Shown: one piece after another, positions 12,468 through 24,850 of the stretch
How the letters are laid out: the number at the start of each line of letters is the position of its first letter
Numbering within the stretch: position 1 is the stretch's first letter
Assembly: GCF_036884655.1 (NCBI RefSeq)
Contig: NC_088342.1
Location: forward strand, 32,691,001-32,755,000
DNA length: 64,000 bases
Reading direction: 5' to 3'
Source of the DNA: Musa acuminata AAA Group
Taxonomy: Eukaryota > Streptophyta > Magnoliopsida > Zingiberales > Musaceae
The notes under the pieces: model-generated
The model's database searches: none
What the model was told of the DNA's origin: nothing
What the model saw: only the letters and a program-made list of their open reading frames with translations
Translations under genes and position numbers: made by a program

Positions 12468-13608
12468 TTGAAGGCATATACTATGGTATCTAAGGAGGTA
12501 ATCAATGCTAAATTCGAAACCTTTGAGGTGCGAATGGAGAATAAGATTCAGACTCTCTTTATCGAACTTAGTTTGGGCCGACCACCAAGCCCGAAGAAAT
12601 CACATCAAGGAGAGAGCTCTGACCAATCACACCAAGCCCAAAGAGATAACTTTTAAGAGAGGGGATGCTCTATGACCAATCCCAACTATCCACGTATGAG
12701 GGTAGACTTCCCTAGATGGGAAGAAGGAGACCCGATTGGTTGGATCTCACACGCTAAGCGATATTTTCGGTACCACAAAACCGCGAACGCATCTATGGTG
12801 AAAATTACAACTATACATCTTGAAGGGGATGCTATACAATGGTTTGACTGGTTTGAACATACTCATGGAGTCCTCTCATGGTGACAATTCAAAGAAGGAC
12901 TACTGATCCGCTTCTAACCAACCGATTACGAGAACATTGACGGACAACTAGCAAAGATCCGACAAACCTTCACCATTCAGGAGTACCAAACCAGGTTTAA
13001 AAGGCTATCTAATTAAACTCATGATTGGTTTGAAAAATAGCTATTATGGACCTTCATTAAGGGCTTGAAGCTAGAGATCCGGGGAGAAGTTAAAGTGCGA
13101 CAACTGTACACGCTTATGACAGCCATCTCTTTCGCATGACTTCAAGAGGAGCGATTGAACCATGAAGCTCGAAGGACTAGAGTCACTCCCCGACCGGTAA
13201 TACTGAAGCCCTCAGCCCCCCATACTATCAACCGAGCCCCTGCACTAAAAAGGTTGACAAGAGAAGAGCTTCGGGAGCAATCTGCGAAGGGGTTATGTTG
13301 GTACTACGACGAGCCGTGGAGTCGCGAGTATCGCTGTAAAAAAGGGAGACTTCTTGTGATTGAACTAGTAGAAGAAGAGGTCATTGAGCATCTAGAAGAG
13401 AGCCTTGAACATAAAGAAGAAGATACAGAAGAAGAGCCACAACCGACCGACTTTACGGTACACGCACTAGCCGGCTACTCAAACCCGCAAATGATGAAAG
13501 TTGGAGGCCTTCTCAAACAACAATCGATCACTGTTCTCATCGACACAAGCACACTAATAACTTCCTAAATAGTAAGGTTGCTGCTCGGATGACGCTCCAC
13601 ATTAAAGG
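12468..13608 (+). pseudogene. G gag and start of protease (broken)
   Basis: Segments at 12468-12656, 12672-12884 and 13155-13568 lie in one reading frame and are separated by stop codons. The middle part has the gypsy Gag pattern with PRWEEGDPIGWI, YFRYH and GDAIQWF. A zinc-knuckle-like stretch, CWYYDEPWSREYRC, follows near 13300; a Cys at its fourth position appears to be replaced by Tyr. The protease begins near 13530 with VLIDTST, where an active site would read DS/TG, and the frame slips just after it near 13553. E1 then interrupts it at 13608. It would have given the capsid and the start of the protease; now it is not functional. Confidence 0.82.
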
Positions 13609-15089
13609 TGTTAGGATCGGAGCGACACTAAGGATCGGATGACGCTCCGCAAATGATTAAAATGTTGGTTTCGACAAATCTTTGTTGCGATAAAGATCGA
13701 ACTTGAAAAGCTTAACTTGAACACGTGTTCGTAAAGGTGTGCAGCAAAGGTAATGAGGAAATAAAGCACGTAAGAAGGTTTGTAGTAATGTAAATAGCAA
13801 TAAGAAAATACAAACTAGGGATCACACTAATTTTAAAGTGGTTCGGTCAAATGACCTACATCCACTTGCGAGGCCCTCTTCGATGAGGCTCCCACCTTCC
13901 ACTAACAAATCTCTTGAAGGGGAAGGACAAATACCCCTCTTACAACCTTTTACAAGCGGTTCACACTCTTACAAATTTTCAGTAAGAAAGAAGGAGGTGA
14001 ACACTCTAACAAATTGAAAACAAGACTTGCTAAGACTTTTCTAAGACATTTTTCTCAATCTATTGCTTCTCAAAAAGTTGTATTCTCAGCTGAGAATTGA
14101 GGGGTATTTATAGGCCTCAAAAGGATTTAAATTTGGGCTCCAAAATTTAAATTCTCTTTGGTTCCCGATGTTGGCGGTGCCACCGCCTACACTATTTCAG
14201 CTCACTGGTTGGGCACCAAACTTGGCCCAAACCAGTCCGAACTCGGGCCCAATTGGCCCCTACTTGAGTTATAGGATTAACACCTAATCCTAACCCTAAT
14301 TAACACGCTAACTACGAATTTAAAGATATTTTCTAAGCTATTACAAAGTCCGCAAGTCAAGACTTTTTCCGGCGAGCTTCCGGCGAACTTCCGACGGTCT
14401 TCCGATGAACTCTCGGAAACCATTCTACGGACTCCCGACAAGCTCCTAGACTTCACGATTTGATCTTGGCGAGTTCCAATGAACTTCTTTAGCAAGCTCC
14501 GATCTTTCTCAGCGAGCTCCGTGAACTTCCAACGAACCTTCCGGTAAGCTTCCGAAAAACCCTTCGGCAAGCTCCCTACTCATTCTCGGCTAGTTCCGGC
14601 AGCATTCCCGACGAACCTTCGGACTTTCGTCGAACTCTTGAACTCAACAAATCCTTCGTGCTTGACTCCGACACTTTGTTTCGCTTTATGTCTTCGTCGT
14701 TATCGTAGTTAATCCTGCACACACAAGCCAAAACTCTACTCCGATCTAGACAATTATTACAACGCGAATTGACATTTTGTTGCCGAGCACATCATTGGTT
14801 GGCACTTCATCTGATTCTTCAGCGCATCATCCTCTCTTATGGCTTGTTACCCAATCGGCGGTTGACCTCCGCAACCCCGATATCCTTGGCGCAATTCCGC
14901 TCTTGGCCCGATGCCCGACGTCCGAAGCCTTCTGCCATCCAATATCCTAACGTGATCTCCTCCAGTGCAACGTCAATTCCTCCTGCGTTAACTGTCTAAT
15001 CCTGATCGAGTAGACCTGCATCACTCAAAATGCAGTTAAACATATAAACACAATCAATTACTTTCATCATCAAAATTTGAGATTCAACA
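13609..15089 (-). repeat. E1 LTR
   Basis: On the minus strand it starts TGTTGAATCTC and ends in CCTAACA, as in the other sirevirus-like LTRs here. A reversed TATA box lies at 14105-14112. It has only one clear GGCGGTGCCACCGCC motif, near 14173-14187. Close to the U5 end the usual sequence is replaced by a block that copies 14 bp of the host gypsy gene. Confidence 0.85.
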
Positions 15090-17454
15090 ATCTCCCCCTT
15101 TCTGGTGATGACAACTAATTGATGACTAACGGAGTTAACCTTAACTCCCCGGAGTTTAACCAAACTCCCCCTATCAATATGCCATTGATAGAACACTTGG
15201 GTTATCCCAAATCCAAGTAACATTCATCACATGTTATGAAAAACATTTAAACCATCATGCAAATATATATAAAATATTCAATTCAATGCATGAAGTTATC
15301 AATATACTTCTCCCCCTATGTCATCAACAAAAAGGAGAAGTAGCTCTAGCTATTTAAAAATATATTCAAGTTTTTATAACATGAAGCTAGATTTTCATCA
15401 CAACATATAAGCATAAAAGCATACGAAGATTCTTAAGTTCAATCATGACAATTCAACACTTGAATTTTTGTGCAAGATTGCACTTTGCTTTTCTTTGCAA
15501 GTAACAATATTTATGATGTTTGATATAGCAAATTTCTTCATTACAATTATCGAGCTAGCAAATTCTTCATTCAAGTGTGCAAGCTGGCAATAACTTTCTC
15601 CCCCTTTGTCAATGTCAAAAAGAGGGAGAGGAACCAATGATTTAGACTTTTACATCAACTTTGCATCAATCAATATTTCAATCATCACATGATGCATACA
15701 AGACAATAATGCAAAGAAATCATTTCAAGAAGGATATCAATGTGAAAATTCACCAAGGATCACATGATACAATCGTAAATCATGATATCATTATGCGATA
15801 CATCATGAGATTGATAATTTATCATATCAATAAAAGATATCAATTGTTAAACATGATATGATAATAGTCTCAAAAATTTTAATTTGCGATACATGTGATA
15901 CATTGCAATACACTAAAAAATTTAATGCGATGCTTTTAAGGATATCAACCTATTTTTGATACAAAGCATGGTAAGAGCAATTATATTGCAAGTTTTCTAA
16001 GTTTTGTATTTTTTACTTCTTTCGAGATAGCAATTCTTTGCTTCTCTTTAGATTACAGGATTTGCAATTCATTGGTAGTGTTCATGATAGCAAGTTCTTT
16101 CAATGAAATGATCGAGCTAGCAAATTTTTCTTCCTTTGAAATATGCAGGCTAGTAAACTAACTCCCCCTTTATCATTATAAAAAAGAAGGGAGAAATCAA
16201 TGGCTAAAAATTTTTAATCATTATACAAGCCATATTATAAAATCATGTCATGATATCAAGAAAATTCAAGAAGGACATGATTCATTCGATAAATCTTTTT
16301 AATAAAGCAAAAGAATTATACAACCAAGAATCATGATTAAAATATATCAATATCATAGATCAAGTCATGATTCATGATTCATCATAAAGCAAATTAATTT
16401 TCAATCATCACATAAGGCATTTAAAGAATTTTTGAAACATAGGAGAATTATTAATTTAAGCATGCAATGTTTCAATCAAATTCAAGTCATGAATACCAAT
16501 ACTTTCATATTGTGAATATCAATTCATGAATACCAAAAGATATTATTTATGATTCTAGTTTTGCAAGATCAAGACTATGATTTAGATAAAATTCATTCAA
16601 ATCAAATCGTTAACTTGAAACTCATAATCAAGTCATCAAAATCAATTTCGAGATTCACAAATTATCATGAAATCATTAATCTTGATCAGATAGGAAAAGC
16701 ATTTTTTAAGTGATTCTTCTTCATCTAAGCATGTCTTAGTCTTTATATGCCAAATCAAGATAAGCATGAAAGTTCAAGACGTAAAGGCAAAATCTTATAA
16801 AACAACTCATCAAGCAAGATTTTAAACATCTATTTTCAAGCCATATAAAGAGTAAGTCAAGGACTCAATTATCTCATGTCATGAATTCCAACAGGCATCT
16901 CAAATTATCAACATCACATTAAAAGGATATTTCAAAAAGATATATCGATAAGTGATTCATTTGTATCATTTCATTCATTCGAAAAGTTCTCCTCTTTGGT
17001 AAATAAATTTAGGAGAACAAAATGAATTAAGGGAGATATAACATAATTGAAGCATTAAACATGATTCATATTTAAAATGTGTCTCATGTCATAAGTATGA
17101 ATCAAGCATTTGTGAAATCCAAAATCATCCTCAAAGTCACATTCAATAAATTCATATATGACAAGCATAGATTTATTGAAAAGTCGATAAGATAGAGGAT
17201 CGCATTTCGTTTTTATAAATTTCTATTTATGTGATTTGCTTCTTATAGGCATGCCTTTACTTTTAATAAAACAAGTGTCAACATTTAAGATGAAAAGGTA
17301 AATTTCGTAAAATAAATCATCAAGCATATTATTTCAATCATTGTTTCAATCATCACTATAACTCATCATGTACAAAATGTAAAATCATCTAACATGATAC
17401 AAACATTTATTTTCAAAATATTTATCACTATTTTCGGTTATTATCGTATCAAAA
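15090..17454 (-). other. E1 internal region, AT-rich, no gag
   Basis: It starts with the polypurine tract (reversed CTCCCCCTTTCTGG) and the hairpin GGAGTTAACCTTAACTCC at 15131-15148. Further PPT-like blocks (reversed CTCCCCCTWTGTCAT type) lie near 15311, 15600 and 16163. This matches the gag-to-LTR part of the related elements. No gag or pol frame remains. Confidence 0.7.
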
Positions 17455-17533
17455 GATTTGTCGAAACAAAAGTTTTAATCCGCTGCACCAATTCACCCCC
17501 CCCCCCCCTCTTAGTGTCGCTCCGATCCTAACA
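17455..17533 (+). repeat. E1 inverted U5 tip
   Basis: It is the reverse complement of the outer end of the E1 LTR, including a tract of 13-14 C near 17496-17508, and ends GATCCTAACA. The U3 and most of the R region of this LTR are absent. Confidence 0.78.
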
Positions 17534-19800
17534 ATAGGTTGTAGCAAGTTCGATGTAAATGTCATCGACGGAAGAATCATAAAGTGCGACCAAAGATGTC
17601 CGTAGGTGAAACTATTACTACAAGACCAAAAAATTATTATCGACTTCTTCCTCCTACTAATTGATGATTATGAGGCCATGATTAGCATAGAATCACTGAC
17701 GATGCTAAGTGATATCTCTTGGAACTTCTCCAAATTAATTATGAAATTCTACTGCAAAGGCAAACATATCATCCTACATGGGAAGAGCAGAAGCAACGTA
17801 ACCACCATTTCAACCCAATGAATGGAGAAAGTTTTGCACAAGATAAATAGTGGCTTTTTGATGCACCTCTAGCAGCAACCAGAGGGGAAGAAAATATAAA
17901 TTGAAGATCAAAATCTTGCCTAATTGCTTGTTGAATTTACCAACATTTTTACTGAGTCACGCAGTCTTCCTCCTACTTAGCAACATGACCATCAGATTCC
18001 AATCCTTTTGAGCAAGCCACCAGCGAATACTCGGCCATACCGATATCCTCACCTTCAGAAGGATAAAATTGAAAAGATCGTAAAGGAGATGCTTGAAGTA
18101 GGGGAGATTCGGCTAAGTTGTAGCCCCTATTCCTCACCGGTGCTACTAGTACGCAAGAATGACGAAACTTGGTGGATGTGCATCAACTACTGAGCTTTAA
18201 ATGATATCACCATCAAGGACAAGTACCCAATACCAGTGGTGGATGAACTTATTGATGAGTTAAAAGGAGCTCGAGTCTTCACGAAGTTGGACCTCCGATC
18301 TGGTTACCACCAAATTCGGGTATGTGAAGACGACATTCCAAAAACTACATTATGTACACATAACAACCATTATGAATTCTTGGTAATGCCTTTTGGACTC
18401 ACTAATGCTCCTTCAACCTTCTAAAATCTTATGAACAATATTTTTCGAAGCTTTCTTCGTAAATTTGTGCTGGTATTTTTTGATAATATTCTCATTTACA
18501 GCCCTTCTCTTGAGACTCACTTTTAGCATTTACGGGTTGTTTTGACGATCCTTCGGGAGAATACTCTTTTTGTTAAGCAGCCAAAGTATATTTTTCTCCA
18601 ACAAAAAGTAGGGTACCTTGGGCACATAATATCAAAAGAAGGAGTGGCGGTAGACCCAATAAAAATTAAAGCAATGCAAGACTGACCGAAACCTATAAAT
18701 GTGAAATTACTATGCGGGTTCCTTAGACTAATGGGCTACTACTGAAAATTTATTAAGGCCTATGGGAAGATCAATGTACCCCTCACTTCTCTACTGAAAA
18801 AAGATGTCTTCCAATGGTCAGACAAAGCCTCCGCTGCCTTCGACAAACTTAAGGCAGCCATGATGACAACGCTTGTACTAATGCTACCTAACTTCGGCAA
18901 GACTTTTGTTATTAAAGGCGATGCCTCTAGAGTTAGAATTGGTGCTGTACTAATGCAAGATGGTCGCCCCCTTCTTATACCAATAAGGTATTATCTCCTT
19001 CCCATCTCAAGATAACTATTTACGACAAGAAGATGCTTGTGATTGTATATGCGGTGGCCAAGTGGAGATCATACTTGATCGGGCGATGCTTTCAAATCAA
19101 GGCCGACCATAAAAGCCTAAAATATTTCTTCGAGTAGAAGATATCTTCCCCCGAGTAGCAAAAATAGGTAACAAATCTTCTTGGATATGATTATGAAATT
19201 ACTTACAAAAAGGGGAAAGAGAATGTTATTACAAATGCGCTTTCGTGACTACTTGAGTAAGCTGAATTTTCGACCGTTTCACTTCTGACCAGTAACTTCC
19301 TTGAGGATATTAAGAGGGAATGACAGAAAGATCCGGAGACCAATAAGATCATAAAAAAATTGGAGGAAGCACCAAGCTCCGTGGCTCATTATAGTTGGGA
19401 CTTAAAAGGATTGCGCTATAAGGGACGCATTGTACTTGTGTCAAATTCTACTTGCATCTTCATGAGTAGATTTTGGATAGAATTATTCCAGATGTAGGGC
19501 ACTAAATTAAAAATGAATACGACATATCACCTACAAACCGAGGGCCAGATGAAAGTGGTGAACAGGTGCTTGGAGACAGCCCAAAGCCATCCACTAAATA
19601 TGACTACCCAAGGAGAACTCCAGACCCAGCCGAGTGCCATTATTGATCAACGGATCGTGACTCGACGATGACAATCCACTACTGAAGTGTTAATACAGTG
19701 GGCGAACTTACCAGCAGAAGGTGCCACTTGGGAGAACTATGACGATTTGAAGATCAAATTCCCAGAATTCATGAATCGCCAGCCTCGAGGACAAGGCTGA
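17534..19800 (+). pseudogene. G pol: protease end, reverse transcriptase, RNase H, partial integrase (broken)
   Basis: After E1 the protease resumes (CSKFDV, VIDGR). Reverse transcriptase starts near 18008 with RPYRYPHLQKDKIEK, followed by SPYSSPVLLVRK, a KDKYPIP stretch near 18220, [15 protein letters not shown] at about 18280 and [12 protein letters not shown] at about 18390. The catalytic box, normally Y/FxDD, reads FFDN near 18480, so one metal-binding Asp is lost. RNase H follows near 18900. Integrase is mostly deleted; only a piece near 19450-19560 with FMSRFWIELFQ and TTYHLQTEGQ remains. The end near 19700-19760 (QWANLPAEGATWENYDDL) resembles the C-terminal tail of plant chromovirus pol. 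Several in-frame stops lie throughout. Confidence 0.85.
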
Positions 19801-19817
19801 TTTGAAGAGGGCGAGTC

Positions 19818-20199
19818 TATTAGGACTCTAGCTAGGAGAATCCTAATTGAGAGGGGTATTCATGTTAACCTACCTAGTCGACCCCTATTAAAGAGATGAA
19901 GAGGTCGGCTAGGGTTAGGAGGTTATTTTTTAGAAAAGCATTAGGAGTTGTAAAGGAATAGGAGTCTTGAGTAGGAGTTATATTAGGAGTTATTCTTATA
20001 GAAACATTAGGAGTTGTAAAGAAATAGGAGTCTTGAGTAGGAGTCATATTTGGAGTTAGGGTTTAGAAGCCCTATAAATAGCCATGTATTCATCCTCTTT
20101 TAACAAGCAATAGATGAATATTTTCTGCAGCCTTTGAGCGACAATTTAAAGGAAGAAACCCCTATAAAGTTTCAAGGAGGCTGATCCCCTAAAGAGATC
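19818..20199 (+). repeat. G 3' LTR, cut by element B
   Basis: It aligns with 11108-11429 and beyond, starting TATTAGGACTC (TGTTAG in the 5' LTR). A purine run lies before it near 19796-19812. At 20199 the match stops inside CTAAAGAGATC, where the reversed LTR of B starts. The remaining distal part is not seen in the window, as B extends past its end. Confidence 0.82.
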
Positions 20200-21807
20200 T
20201 GTTAGGATCAACAACGACACTAAGAGGGGGGTTGAATTAGTGTATCGGTAAAATAATGTCGGTTTAAAAACTTCGTTGCGATTAAAATTGTTTCTGACGT
20301 AAAACTGTTTCGTAAAGGTAATACTTTGAAAGCATACGTAAAAGTGTAGTGGATGTAAAGACTCAGTTTGTAGTAAGGTAAATAGCAAGAATAAAATGCA
20401 AACCAGATTTAGTGTGGTTTGGTCAACGTGACCTACATCCACTTTCGGCTACCTCCTTTGACAAGGTCACCGGCGTCTACTAGAGGCCTTCCTTCAATAG
20501 GCGAAGGCTAATCACCTTTTACACCACTCTTCTCCTTTTCATGGGTTTAGGAGATAACCCTTACAAGCACTCACTTACTCCTCTCTCAAACTAGTCTAAT
20601 ACTTAGAAGAGGGAGAGGAGATTGCATAAGATTTTAGTAGCGTTTCTTTCTTTTTAAACTCTTTGTGCTTGTGTGCTTTAACCAGGGATAATAGGGGTAT
20701 TTATAGGCTTCAAGTTGATTTAAACTTGGAGCCTAAAACTTTCCCATCCCGGGTTCCCCGGGCAAGGGCGGTACCACCGCCTACGTTGGGCGGTACCACC
20801 GCCCAATGTCAGTCTGACGCTGACACTACCTTGGGCAGTACCACCGCCTTGGGGGGGACAGTGATGGGTGGTACCACTACCCAGATTGGTGGTACCACCG
20901 CCTGGTACCTTGCCAGGGGTGGTACAATCGCCCAGACTGACGGTACCACCGCCTGACACAGTCTCGAAGGCTGTGCCACGATGGTGAGACTTCTTGGAGT
21001 ACTCTTTAGGCTTCTTATTAGGCCCAACACAATTCTTACATGGGCCTAGCTAGCTCTTAATTGGGTTGGCCCAAATCCAAGCCCAATTACATGCTAACTA
21101 TGATTCCTAAGACATAATCTGAGCTAAACAAGTCCGTAAGTCTATTCTTCCGGCGAGCTTCCGGCGAACTTCCGACGACCTCTCGGCAACATTCCGGCGG
21201 ACTCCCGACAACCTCCTAGACTTCATGATGATCTTCTTGGTGAGTTCCGACAAGCTTCTCTAGCTTTAAGACATCTCGGCTAGTTCCGCCAGAACTTCCG
21301 ACGAACGTCCGGACTTCCGATGAACTCTTGAACTCCCAACGAAATCACGTCCTTGACTTTGAGACTTCATTTTACTTCATGCCTTGCTATCATAGTTAAT
21401 CCTGCATATATAAAACACACTTCGATCTAAACAATTAATACTAAGCATTAATCAAGTTGTCCGGCATGTTATTGGTCCCTCGACGCTTCATCCGATTCTT
21501 CGGCGCATCATCCTCTCTTGCGGCCTATTGCCCAATTGGCCAATTGACTCCGCAACTCCGATATCTTTAGCGTAATATCTGCTCTTCTTGGTCCGATGCC
21601 CGAATCCATGGCCCGAAGCATTCTGTCGATACGTCGACCGATCCACCGGTCCGACGTCCAATCTTTTGACATGTTTTCCTCCAGCATAACATGATTCTTC
21701 CTACTTTAATTGTCTCATCTTGATCGAAGATCCTGCATCACTCAAAACGTAGATTAAAACATAAACATTTATCGATTGGTTTCATCATCAAAATCCAAGA
21801 TTCAACA
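20200..21807 (-). repeat. B left LTR (3' LTR of left unit)
   Basis: It lies between reversed ends CCTAACA and TGTTGAATC. A reversed TATA box lies at 20698-20705, and an array of GGCGGTACCACCGCC-type motifs at about 20767-20955. The polypurine tract CTCCCCCTTTTTGAT (reversed) follows at 21809. Confidence 0.88.
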
Positions 21808-22440
21808 ATCTCCCCCTTTTTGATAGTGACAACTAATCGACGACGGAGTTAACCTTAACTCCCGGAGTTTAAACAAACTCCCCCTATCAATATGCCATAT
21901 TGATAGAAACTCTTAGATTCAAAAATCCAAGCAACATGTCATGATCAAATCATGCATGACATCAATATACTTCTCCCCCTTTGTCATCAATAAAAAGGAG
22001 AAGTCCAACTATTCATATGTTTGGAATATAAGTTCAACTCATTGCATGAAAAACATAATATCAAGTTTTATCATCATGCAATTTGAAGCTAGAAAATTTA
22101 GCAAGTGTTATATCATGCTTAGAACATTCAAGCTATCAAGTTTTAGATATGTAAGTTTTACAACATACAAGCTAGCAAATTTAAAGATGTGCAAATTGGC
22201 ATATTTGCTTTTCTTTGCGATGTGCAAGATAGCATTTCTTTATAATGTTCAAGATAGTAAGTTTTACATCATGCAAGCTAGTAATTATTGATGCTTACGA
22301 AAGCAACTCTTGCTTCTTGAAATATGCAAGTTGCAAGCAAGCAAATTTTTGCTTCCTTTGCATTGAAGCAAAGGAGAAATTTAAAATTAGAGCCGAATAC
22401 AAGGAGACATCAATACACAAAATACTAAGTTTTGTATCAT
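21808..22440 (-). other. B left-unit internal region (3' untranslated part)
   Basis: It holds the reversed polypurine tract, the hairpin GGAGTTAACCTTAACTCC at 21845-21862, a further PPT-like block near 21972 and a degenerate array of GCAAGCTAGCA-type units to about 22340. It stops at a scrambled junction near 22440. Confidence 0.65.
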
Positions 22441-22645
22441 GGGTTCCCCGGGCACGGGCGGGGGTGAATCGGATTCAACCCAATCTCCAATTGTTTTGAT
22501 GTCTCCAATTTTTAATGAAGACAAACAATTTTTTGATGTCTCCAATCCGATACAAAACATCCCTCTTAACACATATCGATTATTTTAAGTTATGGATGTT
22601 TTGGATCTTAAAAACATAAACACATAAACTAAAGTAAATGTTTTA

Positions 22646-23221
22646 ATGCTCGATTTTGAGATGTTTTGTATGGAACCAAGAGAGACTATTAGAGACATGT
22701 ACACCCGTTTTACGGATGTCATCAATAGTCTAAAAGCACTTGGTAAAAGCTTTTCGAATTTTGAACTCATCAAAAAGATTTTGCGCTCACTTTCTAAAAC
22801 TTGGGATTCAAAAGTAATCGCTATTCAAGAATCAAAAAATTTAAATACTTTTTTGATCGAAGAACTAATAGGGTCTTTGATGACCTATGAAATAACATGC
22901 AATGCACGTGAAGAACTCGAGAACCACCTTCCAAAGAACAGGAAGGATTTCGAACTTAAAATATTTGAAGACCACTCGAACATAAGCTCAAGTGATGGTG
23001 AACATGAACTCACTAAGAAATTTAAAAAGTTCATAAAACAAAAATTAAAGAATAAAAAGAATACAACAACTGAACGCAAGAAGAAGAACAAAAATTGGGA
23101 TGAATCGAGCTCCTCCGAAGACGAGGAGAAAATCAAGAAAGGCGAGATGGCAAACTACGCCTTAACGACTTTCGACAATGAGGTAATCAAAATCCCATTA
23201 ATATACTTTGAAATTACATGA
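22646..23221 (+). pseudogene. Truncated gag, plus arm of the foldback
   Basis: An open frame of 191 codons covers the C-terminal half of the sirevirus-like Gag. It starts at FEMFCMEPRETIRDMYTRF and runs to the common tail YFEIT. The N-terminal half, including the YWKTRMR motif, is missing. The zinc-knuckle region reads TTTERKKKNKNWDESSSSED: the Cys and His ligands are gone, as in the other non-autonomous copies. The next part (23222-24300) is AT-rich internal DNA. It is not a functional gene. Confidence 0.82.
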
Positions 23222-24299
23222 TGCTTTTCATGATGCATTTTTTTTAAATTTAGTTTAGAATTAATTTTTCTTGAAAATTACATATTTAAAAATAAAAATG
23301 CAAAAATTATGATCATGCTAGTAATTTTGAAAATGATAATAAAAATTACATGTTTTATGTTAATGGAATAAAATGTTAGATTTAAATCTAATGATGATCC
23401 TATGAATGTTTTTTTAAGAAGTAATAATGTGTATCATGTTGATTTCCATTGTTATTTCTCGATTTTGATTAAATGAAATCATGTTTGATTTGAAGTAATG
23501 CATAATGATGTAATGAAAATATTAAATATTTTGATACCATGATAGACGACTTTATGCATGAGATTTTAAAGTTATACATGATGATTTTTGTGATTTATTG
23601 GTCTTGATGGTTTTTATGATGAAATTCACTTTTCAATCCTAAAAGTTGATGCATGTTTTTATTTACAATAAAAAGATAAATGCATACTTGTATGAAACCA
23701 ATAACTTAAGATGAAACATCTCTATCTTATTGATTTTTCGATAAAAGATTAATGAATCCATGTATATTATGCTTTTGTGAATCTCTTGGACCATGAAAAT
23801 GATTTGATGAATTTGAATGAGTTTTATCGAAATCATAATCTCTCATGAAACCTTTTATATGAATCAAGATATTTCATGATCTCCTAAGAATTCTTTACAT
23901 TATTTATTTAAGAGGAGATTTGTTAAAATGAATCACGGTTTCTCTTGATTTTTCAGAATTATAATTTTTATGATTTATAATGAATTAAGAGATATTATAC
24001 ATGAATCAAGATTGTTTATGTGTTCTCTCATGACATCTCTTAAGGTTTATGACTTGAATTTTATTATGTAAATTTTTTTGAATTTATGAAGTATATCTCA
24101 TCACCATGTTCTTTTTGATATTTTTCATGTGATGATATGAATGCATGAAACACTCATGATATTATTTTGATGCATGCAATGATGAAATATTCATGATGAA
24201 AAATTGTTTTGATATTCACGACTTGATTTTTTATCTTTGTTACCTTACCTTTGTCATAATTTAAAAACTGATGTAAAGGGTCTTCCCTTCTTTTTGACA

Positions 24300-24850
24300 A
24301 TGACAAAGAGGGAGCAAAACTTACTAGAAAGTAAATTTGCTAGCTTGCACAATTCGAAATGAGGCAAACTTGCTAGCTTGCTAATCTCAAAAAGGAAACA
24401 TGAAGTGCTATCTTGCAAATCTCAAGAGAATCAATGTTTGCCAAGTTACACATTTCAAAAAGAGGCAAAATAGTCCATCTTGCACAACTCAAAAGATGTA
24501 AAATTTTGCTAACTTTTTTATGTGTAAAATTTGATAGCTTGCATACTATAAATTTGCATACCAAAAGTGCTATCTTGCCTATCTCAAGATGCAAAAAATG
24601 CCAACATGCACTTTCCAACGGAAGCAAAATTGTTAGCTCAAACATTGCAAAGGAAGCAAAAAATTACTACTTTGCAACTTGCATATTTCAAGAAGCAAGT
24701 GTTGCTTTCTTGAACATCTCAAAACTGCTAGCTCGCATGTTCCAAAATATTGTAAAATTTGCTATCTTGTATGTTGTAGAAATTGCTATCTTACTACCTT
24801 GCATATCTATGATGATAGCAAAATTGCATGATGGTAGAACTTGATGATTT
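24300..24850 (+). repeat. Degenerate GCTAGCTTGCA-type tandem array
   Basis: Phrases such as GCTAGCTTGCA, GCTATCTTGCA and CATCTCAAAAxGAxGCAAAA recur about every 25-45 bp. The same array, in matching position between gag and the 3' LTR, is found in C, D and B. It fills the place where pol would be. Confidence 0.65.

Larger units (their letters stand above)
13609..17533 (-). mobile_element. E1: sirevirus-like fragment with two U5 ends
   Basis: The insert begins with a complete reversed LTR (13609-15089), continues with AT-rich internal DNA of the B/C type, and ends with about 80 bp of an LTR in the opposite orientation (17455-17533). The first and last 24 bases are exact reverse complements. 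Flanking AAAGG (13604-13608) and ATAGG (17534-17538) look like a 5-bp target duplication with one change. No gag is left. A normal copy would end with the U3 tip (TGTTGAATC), so both ends being U5 ends is abnormal. It splits the protease of G. Confidence 0.75.
11108..20199 (+). mobile_element. G: decayed Ty3-gypsy retrotransposon, interrupted
   Basis: The 5' LTR, degenerate primer site, gag-protease, reverse transcriptase, RNase H, partial integrase and most of a 3' LTR lie in that order on the plus strand. Protease-RT-RNase H-integrase is the gypsy order. E1 (13609-17533) splits the protease and B starts inside the 3' LTR at 20200. The last approximately 90 bp of the 3' LTR are not found in the window. 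Many stops and frameshifts and a lost catalytic Asp make it inactive. It is the oldest host layer of the nest. The pol C-terminus resembles that of chromoviruses, which is tentative. Confidence 0.85.

Noticed and set aside
15661..15861. A 66-codon plus-strand frame in the E1 internal region
   Set aside because: It lies in AT-rich untranslated DNA of the element, in the opposite orientation to its genes, and is absent from relatives.
21941..22499. Frames of 80-120 codons with repeated Cys-Lys patterns (also 24373-24844 and 31662-32018)
   Set aside because: They translate the degenerate GCAAGCTAGCA array. The peptide pattern follows from the repeat and is present on either strand.
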